DNA from: Bugula neritina
Taxonomy: Eukaryota > Bryozoa > Gymnolaemata > Cheilostomatida > Bugulidae
Length of the DNA: 64,000 bases
Assembly (NCBI GenBank): GCA_964035545.1
Contig: OZ037772.1
Location: 11,039,818 to 11,103,817, forward strand
Direction of reading: 5' to 3'
Of this stretch, positions 12,997 to 23,223 are shown piece by piece; the stretch's first letter is position 1, and each line of letters begins with the position of its first letter. The notes beneath the pieces are model-generated. The model saw nothing but the letters and a program-made list of their open reading frames with translations, ran no database searches and was not told the origin of the DNA. The position numbers and the translations under genes were made by a program.

Positions 12997-14156
12997 AACC
13001 TACTTCTTTTCTCTTTCATCTCTTTAAAAACCTCATATAGAGCTGATGCCATTCTGTTAGCTTTGAGACTATTCATTCTGAAATTAGTATAAACTATAGT
13101 AATTGATAATACATCAGTTCTATGTGATATCTACAACACAACGGTTTTACATAACACGTAATACAGCTGTTCTCCAAGGAGTTGCGTTATTCTATGAATA
13201 AATTTTCTTTCTCAACATAACTGTTTCAGTATAATATAATATAGCATTGAATGCCATATCGGGCATGCAGATACATTAGAGCTCAGTGGATATTTGAGTT
13301 GTTCATTGCTTTCCACATATGCATTGCCTTGTGGCATAAATAAATAACAAAGTTTCTTAATTATTGTAAAACCTTATAACAAAGTTCTCTTTTATTGCTG
13401 CTAGAGAAAGCATACCAGTTTCTCTTCTACGTTAGTACGCAGAGCTCAAACTGCCATCTTCATGTTAATCAAAGGCCGTGGACTTTTAATTTACTTGGCA
13501 AAAATAGTCTCGTGTGGCGGAGGGCAGAAAAGCGGGCTCTATATGCATTGTGTAAAGATAATGTGTTGATATTAATATATTTTCAAGCATGTTATATGTC
13601 TTGCTAGAGGTTAAAGCGTAATAAACTCTTATTCTACCATGGCACTTATGATTGGGTTTGAAAGCAGCTTGCTTATTTCTACCATTTAAAAATCACCATG
13701 ATCACTAAACATTTATTGCCTCATACTTTCTATTGATATAAAAGAAAAAAATAAAAGACCTTCAAACAGTGAGAGAAATGGAAGCAGCCGTGGTCTAGGG
13801 GTCAGAGCGTTCGCCTAGTAAACACGAGGTCATGGGTTCGAGCCCATACAGAGGCCATTGGTGATGTTAGGAAGCACATCCAGTCATAATTGCTCCTGTG
13901 CCTCATTCAAATAAGTCCTTAACTCGCTTTAACAAAAACCTTTTCCATCAGGGGTTTCTCACAGGTATAGTGACTATAAATTTCCGTGAGTTTTTTCCAG
14001 CTACCCAAACAGGACAAGGCGGAGATAGGTGAGAATTAGTGAGAAAAACAGTGAAAGAAACTTTCAAAGTGAACAAGACTATATGAATACTTACGCTGAA
14101 GTAATATCCTGTGAACTTGAATACTCCATAGTTTTAAATGCGTCTTGAGCATACAT
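9399..14156 (-). CDS. PBX: Divergent PBX/extradenticle TALE homeobox paralogue (PBX-B)
   Basis: PBC-class TALE homeodomain factor, a DNA-binding partner of Hox and Meis proteins in the nucleus. Minus-strand exons in order: 14156-14095, 13077-13004, 12413-12267, 11892-11819, 11579-11389, 11251-11116, 10762-10666, 10009-9900, 9491-9399. They keep frame throughout (327 residues) and use the same intron positions and phases as PBX-A, with identical lengths for exons 2, 4, 5 and 6. The homeodomain has [18 protein letters not shown] and WFGNKRIR. Odd points: exon 1 ([20 protein letters not shown]) replaces the PBC-A helix [18 protein letters not shown] of PBX-A; the TALE loop reads AQRQYP where PBX-A has [14 protein letters not shown] has become RNKKNEIK. 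It looks intact, not a pseudogene, but expression is unknown. Confidence 0.9.
11690..11830 (-). repeat. PBX-B exon-4 splice donor tandemly multiplied (3 units, 42 bp)
   Basis: On the minus strand the exon ends GACAAGTATAAACAG|GTGAGT at 11819. Copies of TATRAACAG|GTGAGTGTACAT recur at 11777 and 11735, with a decayed unit beyond, at a 42-bp period. The arrangement matches the one at PBX-A exon 4. Confidence 0.88.
12492..12590. repeat. (AT)n and (GATA)n microsatellite
   Basis: An (AT)n run followed by six or so GATA units, directly upstream of the retroelement fragment at 12601-12801, in PBX-B intron 2. Confidence 0.95.
12601..12801 (+). pseudogene. Non-LTR retrotransposon 3' end (polymerase C-terminus)
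   Basis: The plus strand encodes [20 protein letters not shown], then [21 protein letters not shown] and GNPQTG. This is the C-terminal signature of endonuclease-type non-LTR polymerases (RGRPKxRWxD ... DRxRW). The fragment is only about 200 bases, sandwiched between (GATA/AT)n and (AT)n tracts in PBX-B intron 2. It suggests a 5'-truncated insertion whose 3' end is a simple repeat. Confidence 0.8.
12816..12992. repeat. Long (AT)n microsatellite with a GTGTGT interruption
   Basis: About 175 bases of AT dinucleotide with a short GT block near 12868 and ATAC interruptions. Tyr-Ile-type open frames here are artefacts of the repeat. It ends about 12 bases before the PBX-B exon 2 donor (13003). 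Confidence 0.95.
13784..13990 (+). mobile_element. tRNA-derived SINE, copy 1
   Basis: Starts GCAGCCGTGGTCTAGGGGT (A box TGGTCTAGGGG) and has GGTTCGAGCCC (B box) about 40 bases on. The head resembles tRNA-Thr(AGU), including CTAGTAAACACGAG at the anticodon-loop position. The body is shared by all five copies: CATCCAGTCATAATTGCTCC, AATAAGTCCTTA, CATCAGGGGTTTCTCACAG, ATAGTGACTATAAA. Lies between the two PBX genes' first exons, in PBX-B intron 1. Confidence 0.85.
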
Positions 14157-14628
14157 TGTGCCAAGTAAGCTGCCTAGCAAATTAGGAAGGTTAAAGATGG
14201 TGCTACAAAATTGTAGTGATGTTTATGAGAACCCAGAGACGTGTTTGTCAACACCAGTCAAGTGCTAGCAAGTGTTGACAATTGCCAGCAGGTGTTGACA
14301 GATAGGCAAAATGAACAATTGAGAGTCTGTCAGCTTGATATCTGATGGATGAAATATATCAACAGATTTACACTTACGAAATATACATATGGTACCAAAG
14401 TACACTTGTATTACACAGGGGGCATATACTCTACCAACATACACACATACTCACATTATACCAGACTATAGTATGGATCAGTATATAGATAGCATGGTAT
14501 AATAATACATGCAGGTATATGGTGATTTTGTATTATATATTACAAGCACACCGTGTACTTGGTATCTTATATAAAGGTGCTATAGCGTATGTTATATTAT
14601 AGTAATCACTTATAGTTATAATATAAAA

Positions 14629-14841
14629 GGAGCAGCCATGGTCTAGAGGTTAGAGTGTTTGGCATAGTAAACACGAAGTCATGGGTTCGAACCCCAACAA
14701 AGGCCATTGGTGATGTTAGGAAGAGAATTCAGTCATAATTGCTCCTGTGCTTCATTTAAATAAGTCCTTAGCCTGATCTAACAAAAACCCCTTTCCATCA
14801 GGGGTTTTCTCACAGGGATAGTGACTATAAACTTCCGTGAG
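14629..14841 (+). mobile_element. tRNA-derived SINE, copy 2
   Basis: Same family as 13784-13990: GCAGCCATGGTCTAGAGGTT head, GGTTCGAACCCC B box, then the shared body CAGTCATAATTGCTCCTGTG, AATAAGTCCTTA and CATCAGGGGTTTTCTCACAG, ending CTTCCGTGAG. Lies upstream of PBX-B. Confidence 0.85.
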
Positions 14842-15861
14842 AGAGTTATAGTTATAATATAACTTGTATTGATTCCTTTTATATACTTATGAGTACAATT
14901 AAAGCATATTGCATATAGTGCTGACAGAGACATAGCTATGGTGTTATTTATGGTATTTCAAGGGAACCTATTTGCTTTATATAGAATTAGGTTAGATATT
15001 TGAATCTGAAGTGAAAGTTAAATTATCTGTAGTGGACCAATTATTAATTTGTCACACTTTAATATACAGCTACTTGCTTTAGTTTTCTATGCGACGAATT
15101 ACCAGATTATTTTTTTAATAAAATTGTCAGTACAAGATGTCTTGCCACATTAAAGCTTGGTATGATGCCAAAATGAATGTATTTTGACCACAGCTACAAG
15201 AAATGCATTAAAATCTAATTACATTGTATTTTAGTATAGAATAATTTTATAAAATATGCATGTAAATAGTATATGGAAACAGGGTTATATAATAGAATTA
15301 GACAATTCATAGTACATTGTAAAATATTATAATAGCATAAAGCACTGTATAAAAACACATCAAAAATGAGTTGCAAATGAAAAGACTTCTACATTCAGGA
15401 CTAGATTTGTCTTCCCCTAATATTCCTAAATTACACAATAGCTTAATTACAAACGTATAATACAAGTTGGTTTCACAAAATAATAGATATCATGAGCTGA
15501 TATCTAAAGGAAGTGGTTTTGGCCAGTAGTAATATAATTAATGATAATAGTAACCCTGCTAAAACTCATCATGAAAACTAAAATTCACAATTTAAAAAAT
15601 ACTCAACAGGTCAAGAAGTATACACTTTTAGTAAATGAGGGCTCGCCAACCAATCAAATCAATGTATTATATGATAAAAATAAATCGACTGTAAAATATG
15701 AAAACACGAAACAAGTTTCCAATGACAACAAGTAACAACTTTCTGGCTATAACTAATGAATTCAAATAACCTAACAGAGTATCCGTTATCGATTCATTTC
15801 TCTTCTATTGGAGAAATTCTAATCCTGCACTTAGTAAATAATAGACGTAGACAAGTGAGTC

Positions 15862-15955
15862 AAAATGTGACAGGTGAGTCACAGTACGACAGGTGAGTCA
15901 CAGTGTGACAGGTGTGTCACAGTGTGACAGGTGTGTCACACTGTGACAGAAGATC
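15862..15955. repeat. 19-bp TGACAGGTGAGTCACAG tandem repeat
   Basis: About five units of GACAGGTGAGTCACAGTGT, just downstream of the PBX-A stop codon. Each unit carries TGACAG, the core half-site of Meis/Prep TALE proteins. Confidence 0.85.
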
Positions 15956-16021
15956 ATCGTAGACTGAGAATTCCTGGATGAGTCAGACCTTTAGTCAAGC
16001 GCTAAGAGCTTATTGGATGAC

Positions 16022-19000
16022 CTATTTCTTGTTAGACAAATCATCTGGCTCTTTATAGATGCCAGGACTGCTGTATCTTCGGACATCCTCAGCTCTCTGT
16101 AACATAAACATAAAGTATAGCTGACAATCAAATTGCTCAACCAATAAAAAACTTGCGTTGAATATTTGATTCGTAGAAAATTATCTGCAGTTATTCATAG
16201 TCAAGGTACACAGAACTATAAATAAAAAGCAATTTCAGCACAAAAAATACATAATTATAAAATAACTATGCTACATAAATCACTATGAATTACCAGAAAA
16301 AATCTTTAAACTTTTTGCTGATCCAAAAGGTTTTATCTATTTAGCTTTTGTGCATTAAAAAGTAAATTTTATAATAAAGAACAGCAAAACAGCCTTTGTA
16401 CTATGAAAAAGGAAAAAAAATTCACTATGCAGACTGGAATGAGTAACTCTCGGGGTTTTCTAATGATACTCAACATATTAAGTGGAAGAAGAGAGATTTA
16501 AGACATTACAATACTATGACAAGGAAACAAAGTTTAGAAAGCAGACGGAGTTTGTTAACCTTTAAACAGTGCATGATGAGACAACTCCAATTTTCAATTA
16601 CATTTTTTAAATGATATTCACCAACTGTAACCAGTTTATTTTATGAAACACACATTTTAACACATGTCAAATGCTTTAAAGCAATTAGCATAAAGTTTAA
16701 AACTTAACTAGTATACTGTTGAAGATCACCAATAAAAACTGGCATTATGTAAGACATAAAGTTATAATAATATCACTTCATTTTATGAAACATCAAATAC
16801 AACACTCACTCTCTGCTCAGCCATCAACTGATACATCTCCTGAGGGTTGTATCCTCCAGCTGCCTGAGATATTATGTGTCTCATTGACGCTGTTGAGTTC
16901 TGAATGTTAGCAGCTACCTGATCAGCGGGGAACGCCCCCTCAGACGCCCCCAAACCAGACATGAACTGCCCAGGAGAAGTAAGGTTAGGAGCATTCATGG
17001 AATACGCTACAAAATACCAACATATTCTCAAGTTATAGAAAACTATACTTCAATGAACTAATAATAATTAGTAAATATTCTAAATATATTAAATTTCAAA
17101 AAATTAAAGTTAATGACTGACTGAGTGCCTATTTTGTTCCAATCTAGCTATTTTTCTTTTAAAATATTATTTTATATAAACTTATAACTATGTCATTAAA
17201 GTAAAAACTATAATTTAAAATAAATTCACAGCTCTCAAAGTATACAATTGAATTACAAACCAATCGGATCAGAAGATGATAAAATAAACAATCTAAAGAA
17301 AGTGTACAGATGCTGAAGGATGTGCAGAATGTAGGCTAAATGTCCCATACTTACGGGGCACTCTAGACGCCTCTCTCCCAGCTGCTTTAGCCGCATACAT
17401 GTTAGCTTCCTCTTGCGCTTTACCGATATTTTTCTTATATCGGATTCTCTTGTTACCGAACCAATTGGAAACCTGCGTCAGACATACATTGTAACTAATC
17501 AAGTATAACATACACATTATATACAATAATTTATGTGATATATATATATAATACAGCATACAGACAGACTACAAGCTACACCACACTATTTTGAAGTTGC
17601 CCGCTTACCTGAGAGACTGAGATATTACACGATTTAGCCAACTCCTCTTTGGCCTCCTCCGAAGGGTAGGGATTGTTGATGTGAGAATAAAAGTATTCAT
17701 TTAGTCTTTCAGTCGCCTGCTTCGTAAAGTTCCTTCTTTTTCGTCTACAAACATGTCACGGCATTTGAAAGAAATGTGACTGGTAAAAGAAACACTAAAC
17801 AACAGATACACTTTACACAAATTAAACAATACAGGAAGTAGAGAGCAGACAGGAAGTAGCGCGTAGACAGGAAGTAAAAAGGAAGTAGAGAGGACAAATC
17901 CAAACCTAGCATCAAGGAACCGGCTCCTTAGGATCATGACAGCCTCACACGTACTCTGCTTTAATTGCATTTCAATGGACGAGAAATTCTTTTTGATAAT
18001 CATAACCATGCGTTCCATCTCGGTCTTGGCGACGGGTCGGGTACGTCCCTGCTCCCGCAACAGTTGGGTCACATGACTAGTGAACTCTGAACATGCCTGA
18101 AACACAAACACACATAACTTTGGTAAAGAAATCCTTGCTTATTTACTTTAATTGTAACCACGTAGCCAATATAAAGTTTCTGCAGTTTATCCTTTACCAT
18201 AATGTTATAGAAAATACTTGCAACTTGATCAACATTTTCATCCAATTTGCAAATAAATTCATATTTGTCACACTGTGTAGTGAATATGTACACTCACCTG
18301 TTCATACTGTGACACTATATAGTAAATATGTACTCACCTGTTCATACTGTGACACTATATAGTAAATATGTACTCACCTGTTCATGCTGCGACACTATAT
18401 AGTAAATATGTACTCACCTGTTCATACTGTCACACTATATAGTAAATATGTACACACTCACCTGTTCATACTTGTCAAACTCTTGATGGTAAATAGTTCT
18501 AATCTGCGCCAACTTGTTCTTATAATCAGCATGTTCTAAAGTGTAATTATTCAGCATTATTAAAACACATTAAAAATTAACAATTTTAAAATGAAATGTC
18601 CATGTGTCGCCACTGCTTGATAAGGTGACACGATCATCTACAGCAGGGCCAATTCCAGACACCAACATGAAAGTAGAACTCAACCATGCTATGCTATGGA
18701 AAGCTACCAAACCCTTATAATCATTATATAAAACAATATTGAAATACAGTTGAAATACTATTCACTTAGGACAAATGATAATTTAAAGTTGTTTTACTAT
18801 GAAAGAGAGAAAAAATGAGGGGATAACTACGAAATAAAAGAACAGATTTACAAAAATTAAAGTGTTGTAAATATTGTACTTGTTTATTACCAATAATGAA
18901 CATGTAAACAGTGACTTACACTACTATACTGTACATCCATGTAAACATTGACCTACACTGTTGTACTGTACATCCATGTAAATAGTGACCTACTAAAAAC

Positions 19001-22000
19001 CCACCAATAGCATTCTCTGACTGGTTAGAGCCACCATTATCAGGGCCCGTAACTCCTTCAGCCTGCAGCATGTTATTCAGTCTAATTAGTTGAGAGTCTG
19101 GAGTATCGTCTGGTTGTTGGTTCCGGCTGTCTAGACCTGAATATATATTATATTATATTATATTATATTGTATTGTATTATATTGTATTATATTATATTG
19201 TATTATATTATATTACATCGTATTGTATTATACTGTATTATATTATATTGTATTGTATTATATTATGTTATATTGTACTACCTAGTGTAATAAAAAGTAC
19301 AGTATGCACAGCAATATAATACAATTAACAGTAATATGGTAATATATTGTGATATATATATATTGATATATTCTATGTGTATACATTATATATACAGTAA
19401 TGTAGCTTCATGTATAGTACGAGTAATATAATATTACATAGAATATTACTACAATTCTATGTATAGTAATATAATATTGCATAATACAGTAAGATCGTGT
19501 TATGTACAGTAATATACTATGAGACAGGAATTTAAGATAGACTAAGGACTATAAACTGAAACATGGGAACATGGGTTGGCAAGTGTTGAACAGAAAGCAC
19601 TGGTTAGGAAACTCTGGTTAGGAAAAGTGCGCCATCACATATTAACTTTCCTTTTGCCTATAAGAGTCTACATAACTCATCAGTTCAGCTTGACTTAAAA
19701 TAGATGAAATATAATTACGAAATGCAAATAATTAAAAGTTAAAAGAGGCATGGCCCACAGGAATGTGAATTAATTATGCGAGAAGTTGTCACAGGTGTGA
19801 TGTGTCACTGATGGGTTGACAAGCTGTCACAGGTGGGTTAGAGTTGACAGTCAACCCTAGTAGTGGCACTGCAGGGCGAGTGTCAGAATAAATTCAGTGG
19901 TTAGTGGAGAGGGAGAGAGAGTAAGTAGACAAAAATAAGCAAAGTAAGGATAGACTGAATTAAAAGGTATCTGGTATAGAGTCAGCATATAGAAGTAGAG
20001 TCAGCATATAGAAGTAGAGTCAGCATATAGAAGTAGAGTCAGCATATAGAAGTAGAGTCAGCATATAGAAGTAGAGTCAGCATATAGAAGTAGAGTCAGC
20101 ATATAGAAGTAGAGTCAGCATATAGAAGTAGAGTCAGCATATAGAAGTAGAGTCAGCATATAGAAGTAGAGTCAGCATATAGAAGTAGAGTCAGCATATA
20201 GAAGTAGAGTCAGCATATAGAAGTAGAGTCAGCATATAGAAGTAGAGTCAGCATATAGAAATAGAGTCAGCATATAGAAGTAGAGTCAGCAAGCTGGAGT
20301 CAGCATATAGAAGTAGAGTCAGCAAGCTGAAGTCAGCAGCTATAACCAGTTAACCAGATACTATTGATTCATATTAACCACCAGACAGCAAGAGTAAGAC
20401 AAGCAACTGTCAAACATATCAGTTATAATTAGTGCATATCAACTTGCCAATTACAGATAGTAGCCAATTAGGCTAGCGTTTAGTTGGTTTCAGTGTTTAG
20501 GGGGTTTAATATGTCACAGTATATACACTAACTACATACAAGTACACACAGTATATACACTTACTACATACAAATACACACAGTATATACACTTACTACA
20601 TATATAAATACACACAGTATATAAAACAGATACATACAGAGCATGTACACACTGTTTCCACACATAATATATGCACACTGTTTACAAAGTATGTAAATAT
20701 AATTTGCAATCAACATTTGGAATGCGTGGTTTGCTATTAATCACACTGGAGACATTAAGATACTGAATACTTTCTTTTCTGAGCTGTCACTGATTTAGTT
20801 GAGATTCCAAATATTTTCAGCCTCAAATAGAATATGAATAATGAGTGTAGAGTAGAATATAGAGTGAAAGATGTAGAGTAGAATTAATAAAATAGAGTGT
20901 AGAGTATGGGGTATAGAATAGAGAGCATAGAGTAGAAATTGTAGAATAAAGTGTAGAATAGAGTGTAGGGTGTAGCATAGAAAGTTTAGAATAAAGAATA
21001 TAGTGAGAATAGTGAGAGTAGAATAAAGAAAAGAAAATAGAGTATAGAAAGTACAGAGTAGAGTGTAAAATAAAGAGTATAGTGAGAATAGAATGTAGAA
21101 TATAGTATAGAGTATATAGTTTAGAATATAGAGTATAGAGTAAAGTGTAGAATAGAGAGAAGAGTATAGAGTATACATATAGAGTATAGTGTAGAATAGA
21201 GAGAAGAGTATAGAGTATATATATAGAGAGTAGAGTGTAGAATAAAGTATAGAGAGTGCAGAATAGAAAGTGTGGAGAGAAGAGCATGTGGGAAGAAATA
21301 GCACACTTGACTGCGTATCATCTCCCAAGACTGGCATATCAGTTACTACTAACCCAAGACTAATGTGTGAATTATTCAGGTTTTGACAGGAGGAGATTGA
21401 TGGGTAAATGAGAATGAAGTTGTAGCTGGTAACAGTAGTTGAGAGGAGCTAGTAGTGGGTAGTTACTAGTAGTAGTTAATAGGTAGTTGGTAGTTACTAG
21501 TAGTAGTTAGTAGATAGTTGGTGGTTACTAGTAGTAGTTAGTAGGTAGTTGGTAGTTACTAGTAGTAGTTAGTCGTGATAGTTGGTGGTTAACAGTTGGT
21601 GAGTAATAGTTGGTGGCTGGTGGAAAACTACTGGTGGGTAAGAATTGGTGGGTAACAGTTGGTAGTTACTGCTTACTAGTAGAAGTTAGTAGGTAGTTGA
21701 TAGGTAAGAATTGGTGGGTGATAAGTAGGCAGGTGGTGAAAAGTATCAGAAAGTCTATGTCCAGAGGAACTCTAAGCACAAATTACCTGTCTTCTCTTTT
21801 ATTTCTCTCAGCACCTGGTACAGAGCTGGCTTCATTCGGTGAGCATTCAGGGTGTGCTTCCTGAAAGGAACATATCTAGCATCAACACACACATCTCTAC
21901 ACATCTCTCGTGTAATAAACTTCACAGAGCAATTGCGTTTCAGATTTAGAAATTGCCACATACTCATAAACATAAATATGTCAACATAATACAAACTTTT

Positions 22001-23223
22001 GCAGAATTTGTTTCTTTAAAAGGGCAAATATAAAAAGCAGCTGTGTTAAACCAGAGTGGTTAGGTGCAGAATTTTGTAGCATGTGATGTTGTCCGACTAT
22101 AAAATAAAGCCTAAATTCCTAACTAAAGAATATAAACTCAAGCTAAACCAAGATTTACATCTTTGCACTAAAAGTTTATTCTTTAGTAAACTAGCAGCAA
22201 TATGCTCTCTGTTTATCTTTTTTCATATGTCATTGGTATGACCTTTGACCCTTTAACCCAGTAACAGCTGGAATAACAATAAACCTAATAAACAGTGAAA
22301 ACATTAAAAACTAATGAATGGTTATATTTAATGAGTTACACTGTTAAAGGGCAAGACATTCAATTTATGCTGGGATATAACTTATTTAGAAACCTTTTCT
22401 TACAGTAGATTTCCAAAATGAACTTGAATATTAACCTAGAAACTTAGATCAGCTTAACTGAACAGTTTAGTTGAATCTTTGTCTATATTAAGAACTTATA
22501 AACTATAACAGCTATCAGGTCCTTTTGACTTAGAACTAAGGAGTTTGAACAGCTGCTTGCCCCTGGGCTTATACCATTGATTGGTTTTATTATAAAGAAA
22601 CAACAACTCAAAAGCCAAGGCTTAGATTAGTTAAAAAAGTTGAAACTACAAAAATATTCTTTATTCTACCCAATAGATTAGGGAGTTTAAATTTCGTTGT
22701 TAGTTAACACAAAGTGGGTTACTCAAACTGATTAGTGTAACTATTGGGCCAAGTCAGTAGGTAAACACTTTGTATATAGACTAGCAACAGCTGAGTCACG
22801 CTGAGTTATGCTGGATCATTACTTATTATGCTGGGTTATGTTGAGTTATATACATTGCTAGTAGTTATAGAAAGTTAGTACTCATAATTAAGTAATTAAC
22901 TGAAAGAAACCCAGTTGTCAAATTGAGTAACTCATTTACCATTAATTACGTAGGAGCACTGTGATTACTATCATCCTAATCGCAATACTTTGTAACTTCA
23001 TGATTTTGATTATTACTATAACTAATAAGCCATAATTATCAGTAGTTTTTTTCTTTTAACACATAGCCTGAGGCTATATTTTTTCTACAAACCTAGCCTG
23101 TGCTTCATCCAGACTTTGATCAGTGATGGTCATGATTTGCTGCAATATTTGACCGATTTCTTGCTGTCGTCCATCTTGAGATTCATCAAATCCTCCAGCA
23201 TATGTAGTCTGAGGTTGAGTCAT
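16022..23223 (-). CDS. PBX: PBX/extradenticle TALE homeobox transcription factor (PBX-A)
   Basis: Canonical PBC-class homeoprotein; partners Hox and Meis proteins on DNA. Minus-strand exons: 23223-23093, 21860-21787, 19136-19005, 18535-18462, 18096-17906, 17744-17609, 17472-17355, 17006-16810, 16096-16022. All phases agree (375 residues, shorter than the 430 or so of vertebrate PBX1, mainly in the tail). PBC-A starts with [19 protein letters not shown] and [19 protein letters not shown] has [28 protein letters not shown] and RSRFLDAR. The homeodomain (about residues 201-263) has [20 protein letters not shown], the TALE three-residue insertion, and [15 protein letters not shown]. The start follows [12 protein letters not shown] with no upstream in-frame alternative examined. 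Intron 2 (19137-21786) is packed with satellite arrays. Exon 4 has a multiplied donor. Confidence 0.96.
18262..18470 (-). repeat. PBX-A exon-4 splice donor tandemly multiplied (5 units, 40 bp)
   Basis: On the minus strand the exon ends GACAAGTATGAACAG|GTGAGT (last base 18462). The block TATGAACAG|GTGAGT, then ACATATTTACTATATAGTG, recurs with corresponding bases at 18418, 18378, 18338 and 18298, an exact 40-bp spacing after the first 44. Every copy keeps a perfect exon-end plus donor. Reading past the real donor gives an in-frame stop (TAG of ATATAG). Confidence 0.92.
18896..18996 (-). repeat. 41-bp tandem repeat next to the PBX-A exon-3 donor
   Basis: On the minus strand, just after the donor at 19004, GTAGGTCAMTRTTTACATGG and GATGTACAGTA recur about every 41 bases, three units. 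Each starts with a donor-like GTAGGT or GTAAGT. Confidence 0.7.
19141..19280. repeat. (TATTA / TATTG)n microsatellite at the PBX-A exon-3 acceptor
   Basis: About 140 bases of ATATT/GTATT pentamers beginning immediately upstream (in transcript sense) of exon 3. Confidence 0.9.
19975..20335. repeat. Near-perfect 19-bp satellite, ~18 copies
   Basis: GAGTCAGCATATAGAAGTA repeats head to tail with almost no divergence; only the last few units (after about 20260) carry changes or deletions. It lies in PBX-A intron 2. Such homogeneity suggests recent expansion and probable length polymorphism. Confidence 0.97.
20515..20625. repeat. ~32-bp repeat CACAGTATATACACTTACTA
   Basis: About four units of CACACAGTATATACACTTAC plus TACATACAAATA in PBX-A intron 2. 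Confidence 0.85.
20837..21280. repeat. TAGAGTATA-type minisatellite in PBX-A intron 2
   Basis: Irregular array of GTGTAGAATAGA / GTAGAGTATA words, 445 bases, same vocabulary and strand as 1012-1500. Contains two direct copies of GAGAGAAGAGTATAGAGTAT near 21155 and 21200. Minus-strand Leu/Tyr/Ser-rich frames over it are artefacts. Confidence 0.9.
21425..21720. repeat. GTAGTTAGTAGGTAGTTGGT array
   Basis: Imperfect 30- to 33-bp repeats of TAGTTACTAGTAGTAGTTAG and TAGGTAGTTGG about 70 bases from PBX-A exon 2, in intron 2. Confidence 0.85.

Larger units (their letters stand above)
14157..16021. other. Region between PBX-B start and PBX-A stop
   Basis: 1.9 kb separating the tandem PBX genes; it must hold the PBX-B promoter and the PBX-A 3' untranslated region. 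It contains a SINE (14629-14841), TGTTGACA repeats near 14245-14300 and a TGACAGGTG array near 15862. The 64-codon plus-strand frame at 15541-15735 shows no recognisable feature. Confidence 0.5.

Noticed and set aside
12485-13092. Tyr-Ile repeat proteins on both strands
   Set aside because: Translations of the (AT)n tracts.
13784-13860. tRNA-Thr-like gene (also at 14629, 29911 minus, 55297)
   Set aside because: The A and B boxes are present but the acceptor stem does not close, and each is fused to the same SINE body; they are SINE heads.
19975-20335. CRISPR-like array
   Set aside because: The 19-bp units are directly adjacent with no unique spacers, and the window is animal DNA.
20795-21337. 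180-residue Leu/Tyr/Ser-rich minus-strand frame
   Set aside because: Read from the TAGAGTATA minisatellite; overlapping frames look alike because the repeat lacks stops on that strand.
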